Shown in pieces: positions 1 to 8,086 of a DNA stretch of 37,066 nt (positions are counted from its first letter, which is position 1; each line of letters begins with the position of its first letter). The translations under genes and the position numbers were made by a program. Origin of the DNA: Paracidovorax wautersii (GTDB lineage: Bacteria; Pseudomonadota; Gammaproteobacteria; Burkholderiales; Burkholderiaceae_C); contig WNDQ01000039.1 in NCBI GenBank assembly GCA_009912175.1, positions 1 to 37,066 on the forward strand, written 5' to 3'. The notes beneath the pieces were generated by a model, which saw only the letters and a list, made by a program, of their open reading frames with translations, searched no databases and was not told the origin of the DNA.

Positions 1-252
1 GAAAGCGTTCTCCTCCTCCAGCCGCGCCACTTCACGTTTGAGCCGTGCATGTTCGGCCAACTCCAAGCGTTGTGCCTGATCGTCCTGGTCGTGCCGCCGC
101 GCCTGGGCGCGCCAACTGTACAGCTGGGCAGGCTGCAACCCCAGATCACGAGCCACCGTGGTTACCCCTTCTGTGGCCGCTCGCAACAGTGCCTGCTGCC
201 TGAACTCCAGGCTGAACTCCTGCCCCTTTCTGCCTGCCTTGCTCTTGGTCAT
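1..252 (-). CDS. IS3-family transposase OrfA (partial)
   Basis: The protein starts MTKSKAGRKGQEFSLEFRQQ at 252, and 84 codons are visible before the window edge. It is the small DNA-binding subunit of a two-ORF IS3 transposase. A helix-turn-helix (about residues 15-50, including VTTVARDLGL and LYSWR) recognises the IS ends. A charged region rich in Leu and Glu at about residues 60-84 begins the leucine zipper. An AGGAGG Shine-Dalgarno lies six bases before the ATG, which fixes the start. In this family OrfA is normally joined to OrfB by programmed -1 frameshifting, but that site is outside the window. Confidence 0.9.
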   Translation of the reverse strand, partial: MTKSKAGRKGQEFSLEFRQQALLRAATEGVTTVARDLGLQPAQLYSWRAQARRHDQDDQAQRLELAEHARLKREVARLEEENAF

Positions 253-279
253 CGTCCACCTCCTATTGCGATAGTTAAT

Positions 280-316
280 CGCTTATAGGGGTGTCCGTGA
301 AACGGGGGCAAGATCA
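280..316 (-). repeat. IS3 terminal inverted repeat (5' end of left copy)
   Basis: Read leftward from 316 the end begins TGATCTTGCCCC. Over 37 positions it matches the sequence beginning at 36677 with about six differences. It gives the exact boundary between the IS and acdR. Confidence 0.8.
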
Positions 317-439
317 CACCGCCTCGGCCAGGGCCACGTTGGAGACCGAGGCGTCGCGCTGCAAGGCCTTGAGGATGGCGCGGTCGATCCGGTCGAGATC
401 ACGCGCGGGCGGGTGCGAAGAATCGCTCTGGCTCTGCAT
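317..439 (-). pseudogene. acdR: Lrp/AsnC-family regulator AcdR, N-terminal remnant cut by IS
   Basis: Only 41 codons remain, from ATG at 439 to the IS boundary. The segment RDLDRIDRAILKALQRD followed by SNVALAEAV is the first part of an Lrp/AsnC helix-turn-helix. The next three bases belong to the IS and form TGA. The recognition helix and the whole ligand-binding domain, out of a usual length near 160 residues, are missing. An AAGGAA lies upstream of the ATG. It is divergent from acdS, the known arrangement for AcdR, an Lrp-like activator of ACC deaminase genes. The assignment rests on the HTH fragment and this position. The rest may lie left of the IS outside the window, or may be lost. Confidence 0.8.
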
Positions 440-632
440 ACGCAATGAAATTTCCTTGGAATGAATCAGCTGACAACTCCGATTCAATATTCGTGCCATG
501 TCCATCGGCATGCTTCTTCAAAGGCCCCAAAAACGCAACCCTGTTAATCCCCGCTTTTCTTAGCATCAAGGCATCGGACACAACCCGTCTTTTTTCGATC
601 AGCCCAGCCTTTTTGCCTCACAGGAGCTCGCC
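440..632. promoter_or_regulatory. acdR-acdS divergent intergenic region
   Basis: The 193 bp between the two starts are clearly more AT-rich than the flanking genes and should hold the acdS promoter and the AcdR operator. A good Shine-Dalgarno (AGGAG) precedes the acdS ATG by about eight bases. I could not choose a convincing -35/-10 pair or a clean Lrp box by eye. Confidence 0.45.
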
Positions 633-1649
633 ATGAACCTCGACAAATTCCCGCGTTACCCCCTGACCTTCGGCCCCACGCCCATCCAGCCGCTCAAGCG
701 CCTGAGCCAACATCTGGGCGGCAAGGTCGAGCTCTACGCCAAACGCGAGGACTGCAACAGCGGCCTGGCCTTCGGCGGCAACAAGACCCGCAAGCTCGAA
801 TACCTCATCCCCGAAGCCCTGGCCGGCGGCTACGACACGCTGGTGTCGATCGGCGGCATCCAGTCCAACCAGACACGCCAGGTCGCGGCCGTGGCCGCCC
901 ACCTGGGCCTCAAGTGTGTGCTGGTGCAGGAGAACTGGGTCAACTACAGCGACCCGGTCTACGACCGCGTGGGCAACATCGAACTCTCGCGCATCATGGG
1001 CGCCGACGTGCGGCTCGATGCCGCGGGTTTTGACATCGGCATCCGCCCGAGCTGGGAACAGGCCATGGACGACGTGCGCCAGGCCGGCGGCAAGCCCTTC
1101 CCCATTCCGGCCGGCTGTTCCGAGCACCCCTACGGCGGCCTGGGCTTCGTGGCCTTCGCCGAGGAAGTGCGCCAGCAGGAAAAAGAGCTGGGCTTCCAGT
1201 TCGATTACATCGTCGTGTGCGCCGTCACGGGCAGCACGCAGGCCGGCATGGTGGTGGGTTTTGCCGCCGACGACCGCGCCGACCGCGTGATCGGCATCGA
1301 CGGCTCGGCCAAGCCCGAGAAGACCCGCGCGCAAGTGCTGCGCATCGCCCGCCACACCGCCGAGATCGTCGAACTGGGCCGCCCCATCGTAGACGCCGAC
1401 GTCGTGCTCGACGAACGTTTCGCCGGCCCCGAATACGGCCTGCCCAGCGAAGGCACGCTCGAAGCCATCCGCCTGTGCGCACGCACCGAAGGCATGCTCA
1501 CCGACCCGGTCTACGAAGGCAAGTCCATGCACGGCATGATCGAGAAAGTGCGGCTGGGCGAATTCCCCGCGGGCTCCAAGGTGCTCTACGCCCACCTCGG
1601 CGGCGCGCCCGCGCTCAGCGCCTACAACGAGCTGTTCCGCCACGGTTGA
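633..1649 (+). CDS. acdS: 1-aminocyclopropane-1-carboxylate deaminase
   Basis: This PLP-dependent enzyme opens ACC, the ethylene precursor, to 2-oxobutyrate and ammonia in the cytoplasm. Plant-associated bacteria use it to lower host ethylene. The 338 residues equal the usual family length. Lys51 in [10 protein letters not shown] is the PLP Schiff-base lysine. Residues that separate true ACC deaminases from D-cysteine desulfhydrases are present: Tyr294 and Glu295 in DPVYEGKSM, and Leu322 in YAHLGG. The first two are thought to act near the substrate, and the desulfhydrases carry other residues at 295 and 322. The gene appears intact and has a good Shine-Dalgarno. Its divergent regulator gene is destroyed by an IS, so its control may be altered. 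The following gene is a PDH E1 fragment. Confidence 0.97.
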   Translation: MNLDKFPRYPLTFGPTPIQPLKRLSQHLGGKVELYAKREDCNSGLAFGGNKTRKLEYLIPEALAGGYDTLVSIGGIQSNQTRQVAAVAAHLGLKCVLVQENWVNYSDPVYDRVGNIELSRIMGADVRLDAAGFDIGIRPSWEQAMDDVRQAGGKPFPIPAGCSEHPYGGLGFVAFAEEVRQQEKELGFQFDYIVVCAVTGSTQAGMVVGFAADDRADRVIGIDGSAKPEKTRAQVLRIARHTAEIVELGRPIVDADVVLDERFAGPEYGLPSEGTLEAIRLCARTEGMLTDPVYEGKSMHGMIEKVRLGEFPAGSKVLYAHLGGAPALSAYNELFRHG

Positions 1650-1808
1650 CCCGCGCGAGCCGGCCCGCTTCTTGCTGCCAGCCGCTGGACATGCCGCCGT
1701 CCCCGCTCCTGCCCCAGCCGCCCCCCGTTTTCTGCCGACAGCGATGACGCGCCGCGCGCGCACAGCCGCCCACAGCCCGCACCGCTGCATGCGCGTCCGG
1801 TCGACGCT

Positions 1809-2792
1809 GTGGCGGGGCTGCTGGAGCACAGCCGGCAGGCGGGATGGGCGCAGCGCTGGTCGGGCCCGGACGGAGCCGCGGCAACGCCGGCCGCCACGCC
1901 CCCGCGTGAAAGCCCGGCCGCCTGCCTGGCGCGCATCGAGTCCTGGCTGACGCTGGCCCGCGCCACGCAGCCAGGCACGGCGCTGCCCATCCTGCACGAC
2001 CCGCACGGCCAGGCCGTCTGGCGCGCCAGCGACCTGCTGGCCGAAGCCGCCCACGCCGGCGCGCAAGGGCTGATCCTCGACACCGCGCCGTGCACCCCAT
2101 CCCACGGGCCCACGCCCCTGGCGCTGGACACGCACGGCGGGCTGCACGTCTACACACCCGCCCTGGCCACGGAGGCCACCACCTTGCTCACGCAGGCCCT
2201 GCAGCGCTGGCAGCAGGGCCAGGCCATCGGCCTGCTGCACCTGCGCGTGCTGCCGCATGCCATGCCGGCGCCCAGCCTGCCACGCAGTTTTGCGGCCGGC
2301 ATCGTGCACGGGCTTTATCCACTCGTGGCCGACCCGGCCGAGCGCGCCGTGCGGCTGCAGCTGCTGGCCTCGGGCGCGAGCCTGTCGGCCGCGCTCGACG
2401 CGGCCTTGCTGCTGCGTGAACGCCATGGCCTGGCCGTCGATGTCTGGAGTGTCACCAGCTATACGGCCCTGGCCCACGAGGCACGGCAGACCCGGCTGCC
2501 GGCCGATGCCTGGCTGGCGCGCCAACTCGTGCACCCCACAGGCCCGGTCCTGGCCGTGACCGACGGCCCCGGCCTGATCGCGCAGGCGCTGCGGCCCGCG
2601 CTGAGCGGCGAGCGCGCATTCGCCACACTGGGCCACGACGATCTGCCCGCCGGCTGCGCCTGGACCGATTTCGCCCCCGCGACCCAAGCGGTGCTCGACA
2701 CGGCGCTGGGCCTGTGCGCCCCGGACCTGCGTGCGCAGGACACGCCCCGGCAACAGCGGCTGGCGGCATGGGCGTCGATGGGATCCCTGTGA
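1809..2792 (+). CDS. Orphan C-terminal fragment of pyruvate dehydrogenase E1 (AceE-like), possible pseudogene
   Basis: The 327-residue frame begins with a weak GTG and is open in frame all the way back to the acdS stop. From about residue 115 it resembles the end of homodimeric AceE. There is a counterpart of the 'YxYxTxNENYxMPxMP' region (LLHLRVLPHAMPAP). It is followed by the transketolase C-terminal domain, with VRLQLLASGASLSAALDAA and then VDVWSVTSYTALA, a very close match to the AceE motif 'DVWSVTSFTEL'. The thiamine-diphosphate-binding domain (GDG...N) and most of the pyrimidine domain are absent, so it cannot decarboxylate a 2-oxoacid alone. It may be a relic of a full E1 gene or a stand-alone domain of unknown role. 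Its place after acdS is suggestive, because ACC deaminase makes 2-oxobutyrate, which E1 enzymes can use. The start is uncertain. Confidence 0.6.
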   Translation: MAGLLEHSRQAGWAQRWSGPDGAAATPAATPPRESPAACLARIESWLTLARATQPGTALPILHDPHGQAVWRASDLLAEAAHAGAQGLILDTAPCTPSHGPTPLALDTHGGLHVYTPALATEATTLLTQALQRWQQGQAIGLLHLRVLPHAMPAPSLPRSFAAGIVHGLYPLVADPAERAVRLQLLASGASLSAALDAALLLRERHGLAVDVWSVTSYTALAHEARQTRLPADAWLARQLVHPTGPVLAVTDGPGLIAQALRPALSGERAFATLGHDDLPAGCAWTDFAPATQAVLDTALGLCAPDLRAQDTPRQQRLAAWASMGSL

Positions 2793-2819
2793 ATTTGAAG
2801 CGGTGTGGGCGAGCCGGGC

Positions 2820-3575
2820 TCAGGCCCCCGACACCAGGCGCGGCAGCGCGGAACTCAGCAAGGCCACGCCCGACAGCGTCAACAGCCCCAGCACCACCTG
2901 GCGAAAACGCTGGTCGCTGATGCCGAAGTACACGCGGGTGCCGAGCCAGGCCGGGATCAGCATGGCCAGCGCCACCACGGCGAACATCGGCAGCATGCCG
3001 CGCGTGACCAGCCCTGTCGCCAGGTAGCTGAGCATGGCCGTCGCCAGCATGGTGAGGTTGAAGTTCTGGATCAGCGCGCGCTGCACGTCGCGCTCGTAGC
3101 CGCGCAGCGTGCACCACAGCGTGGGCAGCGTGCCGGTGAAGCCGCCCAGCGCGCCCATGGCGCCGCCCGCTACGCCCACCAGCGCATCGGCCACGCGCCC
3201 GCCGGCCGTGATGCGCGGCAGCCGGCCCGACAGCAGCATCACCGGGCACCACACGACCAGCAGCATGCCCAGCAGGGCCTTGAAGGCACTCATGTCCAGC
3301 CGGGGCAGCAGCCACAGCCCGAGCGGAATGCCCGCCAGTCCACCCAGCACGAACGGCGCCAGGCGCCGTACGTCGAAGCCGCGCCGCACCGACACGGCAG
3401 CCACGACCTGCCCGGTCAGCGAGCCAAACACCGCCAGCGCCGCGGCCAGCATCGGGTCCAGCACCCAGGCCCAGAAGGACATGGCCACCAGGCCGAAGGC
3501 AAAACCCGACAGGCCCTGCACAAACCCCGCGACGGCCGCGCCGAGCACGACCACGCCCCACACCGATATGTCCAC
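2820..3575 (-). CDS. TauE/SafE-family sulfite/anion exporter-like permease
   Basis: This is an integral inner-membrane protein of the TSUP (TauE/SafE) family, whose members move sulfite, sulfoacetate or other organosulfur and carboxylate anions. Alternating hydrophobic stretches give about seven to eight membrane segments, with the family-like glycine-rich segments GFVQGLSGFAFGL near the N-terminus and GGAMGALGGFTGTLP in the middle. I chose GTG at 3575 (251 residues) because an AGAGG lies six bases upstream. A TTG at 3602 would add nine residues but has no ribosome site and abuts a terminator-like hairpin. It is convergent with the AceE-like gene. The substrate cannot be told from sequence. 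Confidence 0.85.
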   Translation of the reverse strand: MDISVWGVVVLGAAVAGFVQGLSGFAFGLVAMSFWAWVLDPMLAAALAVFGSLTGQVVAAVSVRRGFDVRRLAPFVLGGLAGIPLGLWLLPRLDMSAFKALLGMLLVVWCPVMLLSGRLPRITAGGRVADALVGVAGGAMGALGGFTGTLPTLWCTLRGYERDVQRALIQNFNLTMLATAMLSYLATGLVTRGMLPMFAVVALAMLIPAWLGTRVYFGISDQRFRQVVLGLLTLSGVALLSSALPRLVSGA

Positions 3576-3602
3576 GACGACCTCTTGCCCTGATTGCGTC
3601 AA

Positions 3603-3632
3603 CGAAAAGGGCCAGGCACGCCGCGCCTGGCC
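3603..3632 (-). terminator. Hairpin with T run upstream of the TauE/SafE gene
   Basis: There is a perfect 8-bp inverted repeat (GGCCAGGC at 3610-3617, GCCTGGCC at 3625-3632) with a 7-nt loop. On the minus strand it is followed by CTTTT. It looks like a second intrinsic terminator for transcription leaving the peptide-transport/M20 operon, just before the TauE/SafE start. Confidence 0.45.
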
Positions 3633-3700
3633 GAGGGCTTGATTGTGGCGAATGCCAGCGGTGCCGGGATACGGATTTTTTATCGCCGGGCCGCCCCAAG

Positions 3701-3724
3701 ATAAAAAGCATCCCCCCGGGGGAT
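3701..3724 (-). terminator. Intrinsic terminator of the dpp-type/M20 operon
   Basis: On the minus strand ATCCCC and GGGGAT form a 6-bp stem with a CGG loop (3710-3724), followed directly by GCTTTTTAT. It lies 84 bp past the stop of the M20 peptidase, the last gene of the leftward operon. Confidence 0.6.
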
Positions 3725-3807
3725 CGGGTCATCGCATCGCGATGGACCGAGGGGCCATTTTTATCGATACAGGGCCTGCGGCTTATGGATCGTCAGCACA
3801 GGCAGGC

Positions 3808-5220
3808 TCAACGCGCGGCCTGCCGCGCCTGGTGCACCTGCGGCCCCTGCTCGGCCAGGTCCCAGAACAGGCCAGCCATGATGGCCAGCGCTTCGCGCGT
3901 GGTGCCGACCAGGATGTGCTCGTTGGGCGCGTGCTGCGAGCACGCGGGGTACGAGTGCGGCACCCACAGCGTGGGCAAGCCCAGCGTGTCGCTGAAGACG
4001 TCGTTGGGCAGCGAGCCGCCCAGGTTGGGCAGCAGCGCCGGGCGTTTGCCCGTGGTGCGCGCCATCGATTCCAGGCACCAGCCAACCCAGGCATCGTCCG
4101 GGTCGAGCCGGGTCGCGGGCATACGCACCTCGGAGGCGACCAGCCCCACGTCCTCGAAGCCGTGGGCATCGAGATGGGCGCGGATGTGGCGCTCGAAGTT
4201 CGCCACGTCGCTGCCGACCACGTAACGCATGTGGCAATGCGCGATGGCCTCGCCCGGAATGGCGTGCACGGGCGCCTCGGGGTTGCCGGTGCTGTAGGCC
4301 AGCACGTCGAGCGTGTTCCAGCCGATCACGCGCTCGGCCGGCGTCAGGCCCGGCTCGCCCCAGTGGGTATCGATGGCCGGGTCGTTGGGACCGCCGCCGA
4401 CGTCGATGTCCACCAATGCGTCACGCACGGCCTGCGGCACCTCGGCCGGGCGCAGGCCGGGTACCCGAATCTCGCCGCGCGGGCCGACCAGGCTGGCCAG
4501 CGCGTGCGCGATGCGGATGCCGGGGTTGCACAGCAGCCCGCCCCAGTTGCCCGAGTGGTGGCCGCCGTCGCGCAACTTCAGGCGCAGCGCAAAGTTGTAG
4601 ACCCCGCGTGAACCCAGGAACAGCGTGGGCCGCTCGGCCGACACGCGCGGGCCGTCGGAGGCCAGGAACAGGTCGGCCGCCAGCGCCTGGCGCTGGGCCG
4701 AAATCACCTCGGCCAGGCCGGGCGAGCCGGCCTCCTCGCCCATCTCCAGGATGATCTTGACGTTGTAGCCCAGCCGCCCCTGGCGCAACTCCAGCACCTG
4801 CGCCAGTGCGGCCAGGTTGATCGAATGCTGGCCCTTGTTGTCGGCCGTGCCGCGGCCATACCAGCGGTCGCCCTCGGCCACCACCGTCCAGGGCGACAGG
4901 CCTTCGCGCCACTGCGCGTCCTGGCCGCGCACCACATCACCGTGGCCGTAGGTCAGCACGGTGAAGGCGGCGTCGGGCTCGCGCCGTTCGGCCAGCAGAA
5001 ACGGGCCCTTGCCCGCGACGGGGTTGGGCAGCTGGGTGCAGACAAAACCCAGCGCCTGCAGGCTGGGCGCCAGCTCCTTGTCCAGGTAGGCTTGCAGGTC
5101 GTCCAGGCGGCCGGCGCCCTGGCTTTCGGTGCGGAAGGCCACGCGGCGCGACAGGTCCTTGAAAAAGGCGCCGCTGTCGAAGTGGGCCAGGGAGTGGGCG
5201 ATGGCTAGCTCGCGGCTCAT
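3808..5220 (-). CDS. M20-family metallopeptidase
   Basis: This is a 470-residue cytoplasmic zinc peptidase of the M20/ArgE/DapE/CPG2 clan. Visible metal and catalytic motifs are YGHGDVV (His93, Asp95), GRGTADNKGQH with the bridging Asp127, EMGEEAGSPG with the general base and ligand pair Glu162-Glu163, LASDGPRVS with a further Asp, and the late QHAPNEH histidine. A lid/dimerisation domain separates the two catalytic halves, as usual for the clan. It is the last gene of the peptide-type ABC operon (55 bp after the preceding ATPase), so it probably hydrolyses the imported dipeptide or an N-acylated or amidated amino acid. The exact substrate is not determinable. The dinuclear metal site appears complete. 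Confidence 0.9.
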   Translation of the reverse strand: MSRELAIAHSLAHFDSGAFFKDLSRRVAFRTESQGAGRLDDLQAYLDKELAPSLQALGFVCTQLPNPVAGKGPFLLAERREPDAAFTVLTYGHGDVVRGQDAQWREGLSPWTVVAEGDRWYGRGTADNKGQHSINLAALAQVLELRQGRLGYNVKIILEMGEEAGSPGLAEVISAQRQALAADLFLASDGPRVSAERPTLFLGSRGVYNFALRLKLRDGGHHSGNWGGLLCNPGIRIAHALASLVGPRGEIRVPGLRPAEVPQAVRDALVDIDVGGGPNDPAIDTHWGEPGLTPAERVIGWNTLDVLAYSTGNPEAPVHAIPGEAIAHCHMRYVVGSDVANFERHIRAHLDAHGFEDVGLVASEVRMPATRLDPDDAWVGWCLESMARTTGKRPALLPNLGGSLPNDVFSDTLGLPTLWVPHSYPACSQHAPNEHILVGTTREALAIMAGLFWDLAEQGPQVHQARQAAR

Positions 5221-5275
5221 GCGTCGGTCTCGCTTTCTTGTTGTCTTGCGAAAAGCAAAAAGGGGAAAAGAGGAT

Positions 5276-6142
5276 TCAGGCCGCCTGCCGCTCGCGCAGC
5301 AGGTCGGGCACGCCCAGGCCCGGTTCGGGCGTGAGCACCGAGGCCAACAGCATACGCGTGTAGTCGTGGGCCGCCCGCTCGAAGACCTGCTCGCGCGCGC
5401 CCTGCTCGACGATGCGGCCCCGGTTCATCACGGCCACGCGGTCGACCAGGTGCTCGACCACGCCCAGGTCGTGGCTGATGAACAGATAGGTCAGGCCGAA
5501 CTCGGCCTTCAGGTCCATCAGCAGGTTGAGGATCTGGGCCTGCACCGACACGTCCAGTGCGGAGGTCGGCTCGTCGCACACCAGGATGTCGGGCCGCAGC
5601 ACCAGCGCGCGCGCAATCGCCACGCGCTGGCGCTGGCCGCCCGAAAGCTGGCCTGGAAACTGCCCCAGTGTGCGCTCGGGCATGCCGACGCGGTCGAGCA
5701 TGGCACGCACGGCGCGGCGCTGCCCGGCGGCGTCGCCCACGCCATGCAGGCGCAGCGGCAGGCCGACGATCTGCTCGACAGTGTGGCGTGGGTTGAGCGA
5801 CGAGTACGGGTCCTGGAAGATGGGCTGGATGTGGCGCGCCTGCGCGCGGCGCTCGCGCGGGTCGACCTCCTTGCCGTGGATCAGCACGTTGCCCGAACTG
5901 GGCGCGAGCAGCCCCAGCAGCATCTTGGCCAGCGTGCTTTTGCCACAGCCCGATTCGCCGACCAGGCCCAGCGTCTCGTCCCGCCGTACACGCAGCGACA
6001 CGTCATCGACGGCGACGATTTCGCCTGGCGCCTTGAACAGGCCCCGCTTGAGCGTAAAGCGCCGCGTGAGCGCGCACAGTTCCAGGGCAATGGGTGCGCT
6101 GGCAAAAGGATCGGGCGTCGGGGTGTTCGGGATGGCGGTCAT
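5276..6142 (-). CDS. Dipeptide/oligopeptide ABC transporter ATPase (DppF-like)
   Basis: This 288-residue ABC ATPase is the second nucleotide-binding subunit of the importer. It has Walker [10 protein letters not shown], a Q-loop in PIFQDPYSSLNPR, the signature LSGGQRQRVAIARAL, Walker B ILVCDEPTSALD and the switch His in FISHDLGVV. It starts at the ATG at 6142, overlapping the previous ATPase stop by four bases (ATGA), a sign of translational coupling. The frame is open further upstream, but that part lies inside the neighbouring ATPase gene and is not coding. The phrase QDPYSSLNPR is typical of the DppF/OppF branch. Confidence 0.93.
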   Translation of the reverse strand: MTAIPNTPTPDPFASAPIALELCALTRRFTLKRGLFKAPGEIVAVDDVSLRVRRDETLGLVGESGCGKSTLAKMLLGLLAPSSGNVLIHGKEVDPRERRAQARHIQPIFQDPYSSLNPRHTVEQIVGLPLRLHGVGDAAGQRRAVRAMLDRVGMPERTLGQFPGQLSGGQRQRVAIARALVLRPDILVCDEPTSALDVSVQAQILNLLMDLKAEFGLTYLFISHDLGVVEHLVDRVAVMNRGRIVEQGAREQVFERAAHDYTRMLLASVLTPEPGLGVPDLLRERQAA

Positions 6143-7140
6143 GCGGCGGCCCTCCAGTCCGTTGCCGTGAGCGCGTTCACACAGCGCACGGCGTGCCCGG
6201 GCGCGGCGGGCAACTGCTGCAGCGCCGGCGTGGCCTGGCAGGCGCTGCTGGCCTGCGCGCAGCGGTTGGCGAAGGCGCAGCCCTGCACGCCGCCGATCAG
6301 GCTGGGCACCACGCCGGGGATGGCCTGCAGCCGGCTGCCCGGCGCGGTCTTGCCACGCACTGGAACGCAGCTCAGCAAGCCACGTGTGTAAGGGTGCGTG
6401 GGCGCGCGGTAAAGCTGCTCGACCGGCGCGGTCTCGACCACCTGGCCGGCATACATCACGGCCACGCGGTCGGCAATGCGCGCGACCACGCCCAGGTCGT
6501 GCGTGATGAAGACCACCGCCGTGCCGAACTCCTGCTGCAGCTCGCGGATCAGCCGCAGGATCTGCGCCTGGATGGTCACGTCCAGCGCCGTGGTGGGCTC
6601 GTCGGCAATGATGAGCTCGGGCCCGCACATCAAGGCCATGGCGATCATCACGCGCTGGCGCAGGCCGCCCGACAGCTGATGCGGGTACTGGCGCAGACGG
6701 TCCGCCGCCATCGGCACGCCCGCACGCTCGAGCAGGTAGACCGCGCGGTCGCGCGCCTCGCTGCGTGTGACCTTGCGGTGCGCCCGCAGCGCCTCGCACA
6801 ACTGATCGCCCAGCGTGAACGACGGGTTGAGCGAGGTCATGGGCTCCTGAAAAATCATGGCCATGCGCGCGCCGCGCACGGCATTGAGCCGGCGCTCGCC
6901 CAGCGCCAGCAGGTTGGTGCCGCCGAAGTCCATGCGCTCGGCTCTGCGCCGCGCCCGGGCCGGCAGCAGCCCCATGAGCGCCAGCGAGGTCATGGACTTG
7001 CCGCAGCCCGACTCGCCCACCAGGCACAGCATCTCGCCGCGCCGCACCTGCAGGTCCACGCCGCGCACGGCCTGCAGCAGACCCCGCGCCGTGGGCAATT
7101 CCACGCGCAGGTTCTTCACATCGAGGATGACGTCATTCAT
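6139..7140 (-). CDS. Dipeptide/oligopeptide ABC transporter ATPase (DppD-like)
   Basis: This 333-residue ABC ATPase pairs with the DppF-like subunit. It has Walker [11 protein letters not shown]-loop [10 protein letters not shown], signature [15 protein letters not shown], Walker [12 protein letters not shown] and switch His in FITHDLGVV. The C-terminal extension contains [16 protein letters not shown], the cysteine-containing region found in OppD/DppD proteins, where four cysteines often bind an Fe-S cluster. Only the three Cys of this stretch and a later one in HAVRCV are visible here. It lies 12 bp after the permease gene and overlaps the next ATPase by 4 bp. Confidence 0.93.
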   Translation of the reverse strand: MNDVILDVKNLRVELPTARGLLQAVRGVDLQVRRGEMLCLVGESGCGKSMTSLALMGLLPARARRRAERMDFGGTNLLALGERRLNAVRGARMAMIFQEPMTSLNPSFTLGDQLCEALRAHRKVTRSEARDRAVYLLERAGVPMAADRLRQYPHQLSGGLRQRVMIAMALMCGPELIIADEPTTALDVTIQAQILRLIRELQQEFGTAVVFITHDLGVVARIADRVAVMYAGQVVETAPVEQLYRAPTHPYTRGLLSCVPVRGKTAPGSRLQAIPGVVPSLIGGVQGCAFANRCAQASSACQATPALQQLPAAPGHAVRCVNALTATDWRAAA

Positions 7141-7152
7141 CGCATTTCCTTC

Positions 7153-8067
7153 TCAATTCCGGCCATCAGGGGTCGTGAGGTCGCGGATGCCATCGCCCAC
7201 CAGATTGATCGCCAGCACCAGCAGCGCCAGCACCAGGCCCGGAATCAGGATCACCCAGGGCTGGAAGAACATGTAGGCCTTGCCCTCGGCCACCATCAGG
7301 CCCCACGACGGCGTGGGCGGCTGCACGCCCAGGCCCAGGAAGGACAGCGTGGCTTCGAGCAGGATGGCGTGAGCCATCTCCAGCGTGGCCACCACCGTGA
7401 GCGCGCCCATGATGTTGGGCAGCAGCTCGCGCACCAGGATGTAGGGCGTGGAAGCGCCCAGCGTCTGCGCCGAGGCGATGAACTCGGCGTCACGCAACTG
7501 CTGCGTGGTCGCGCGCGTGACGATGGCGAAGCGGTCCCACAGCAGCAGGCCCAGCAGCACGATCACCACCGGCAGCGAGCCGCCCACCAGCGAGGCCATG
7601 GCCAGCGCCACCAGCACCACTGGCATGGCCAGCCGCGTGGTGATGAGGTAGCTGACCACCGCGTCGACGCGGCCGCCGTAGTAGCCGGCCAGCACGCCCA
7701 TGGTGGTGCCGATCAGCCCCGAGATCAGCGCCACCGACACGCCAATGGCCAGCGACACGCGCGCGCCGAAAAGCAGCCGGCTCAGGTAATCGCGCCCGAG
7801 CTTGTCGGTGCCCAGGATGTGGTCCCAGCCGCCCTTGTCGTGCCACACGGGCGGGATCAGGCGCCGGGCCACGTCCTGCGCATAAGGGTCGTGCGGCGCC
7901 AGCCAGGGCGCGAACAGCGCGGCCAGCACCACCAGGCCCAGAACGATGGCCCCGAGCGTGAAACCATGGTGGCCGAGCATGCGGCGCAGCGCGCGCCGCC
8001 ACGCGGGCGGCGGCGCCAGCACGATGGCCGCGCCGGCCGGGGTCGAAGCGAGGGAAGAGGACATCAA
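7153..8067 (-). CDS. Dipeptide ABC transporter permease (DppC-like)
   Basis: This 304-residue inner-membrane permease has an N-terminal membrane anchor (about residues 36-56) followed by the short periplasmic region APHDPYAQD and the motif HILGTDKLGRDYLSRLLFGARVS (two adjoining pieces, HILGTDKLGRD and YLSRLLFGAR), diagnostic of DppC/OppC. Five further hydrophobic segments follow. The EAA loop that docks the ATPases is visible as EFIASAQTLGASTPYILVR. It forms a heterodimer with the DppB-like subunit encoded just upstream. Confidence 0.93.
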   Translation of the reverse strand: MMSSSLASTPAGAAIVLAPPPAWRRALRRMLGHHGFTLGAIVLGLVVLAALFAPWLAPHDPYAQDVARRLIPPVWHDKGGWDHILGTDKLGRDYLSRLLFGARVSLAIGVSVALISGLIGTTMGVLAGYYGGRVDAVVSYLITTRLAMPVVLVALAMASLVGGSLPVVIVLLGLLLWDRFAIVTRATTQQLRDAEFIASAQTLGASTPYILVRELLPNIMGALTVVATLEMAHAILLEATLSFLGLGVQPPTPSWGLMVAEGKAYMFFQPWVILIPGLVLALLVLAINLVGDGIRDLTTPDGRN

Positions 8068-8086
8068 AGCTCCTTGCCGTGGGCGT

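Larger units (their letters stand above)
1..316 (-). mobile_element. IS3-family insertion sequence, 5' end (partial, runs off left edge)
   Basis: The window opens inside an IS3-family element transcribed leftward. OrfA begins at 252 and the element ends at 316, where an imperfect terminal repeat finishes with the 5'-TG...CA-3' ends typical of IS3. The end at 280-316 matches the end at 36677-36713 as an inverted repeat at about 31 of 37 positions, so both window edges carry opposite ends of what is probably the same IS type. The element interrupts acdR. OrfB of this copy lies beyond the left edge. Confidence 0.9.

Noticed and set aside
618-2753. A 711-codon open frame opposite acdS and the AceE-like gene
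   Set aside because: It is composed of low-complexity Gly/Ala/Arg/His-rich sequence with no domain, and mirrors the codon bias of acdS. It is an antisense shadow typical of high-GC DNA. Similar long frames opposite the dpp-type, liu, prkA and uxa genes were rejected for the same reason.
3603-3807. Possible small gene in the gap between the M20 and TauE/SafE genes
   Set aside because: The gap is filled by two terminator-like hairpins and short AT-rich stretches. No start with a ribosome site and sustained coding bias was seen.
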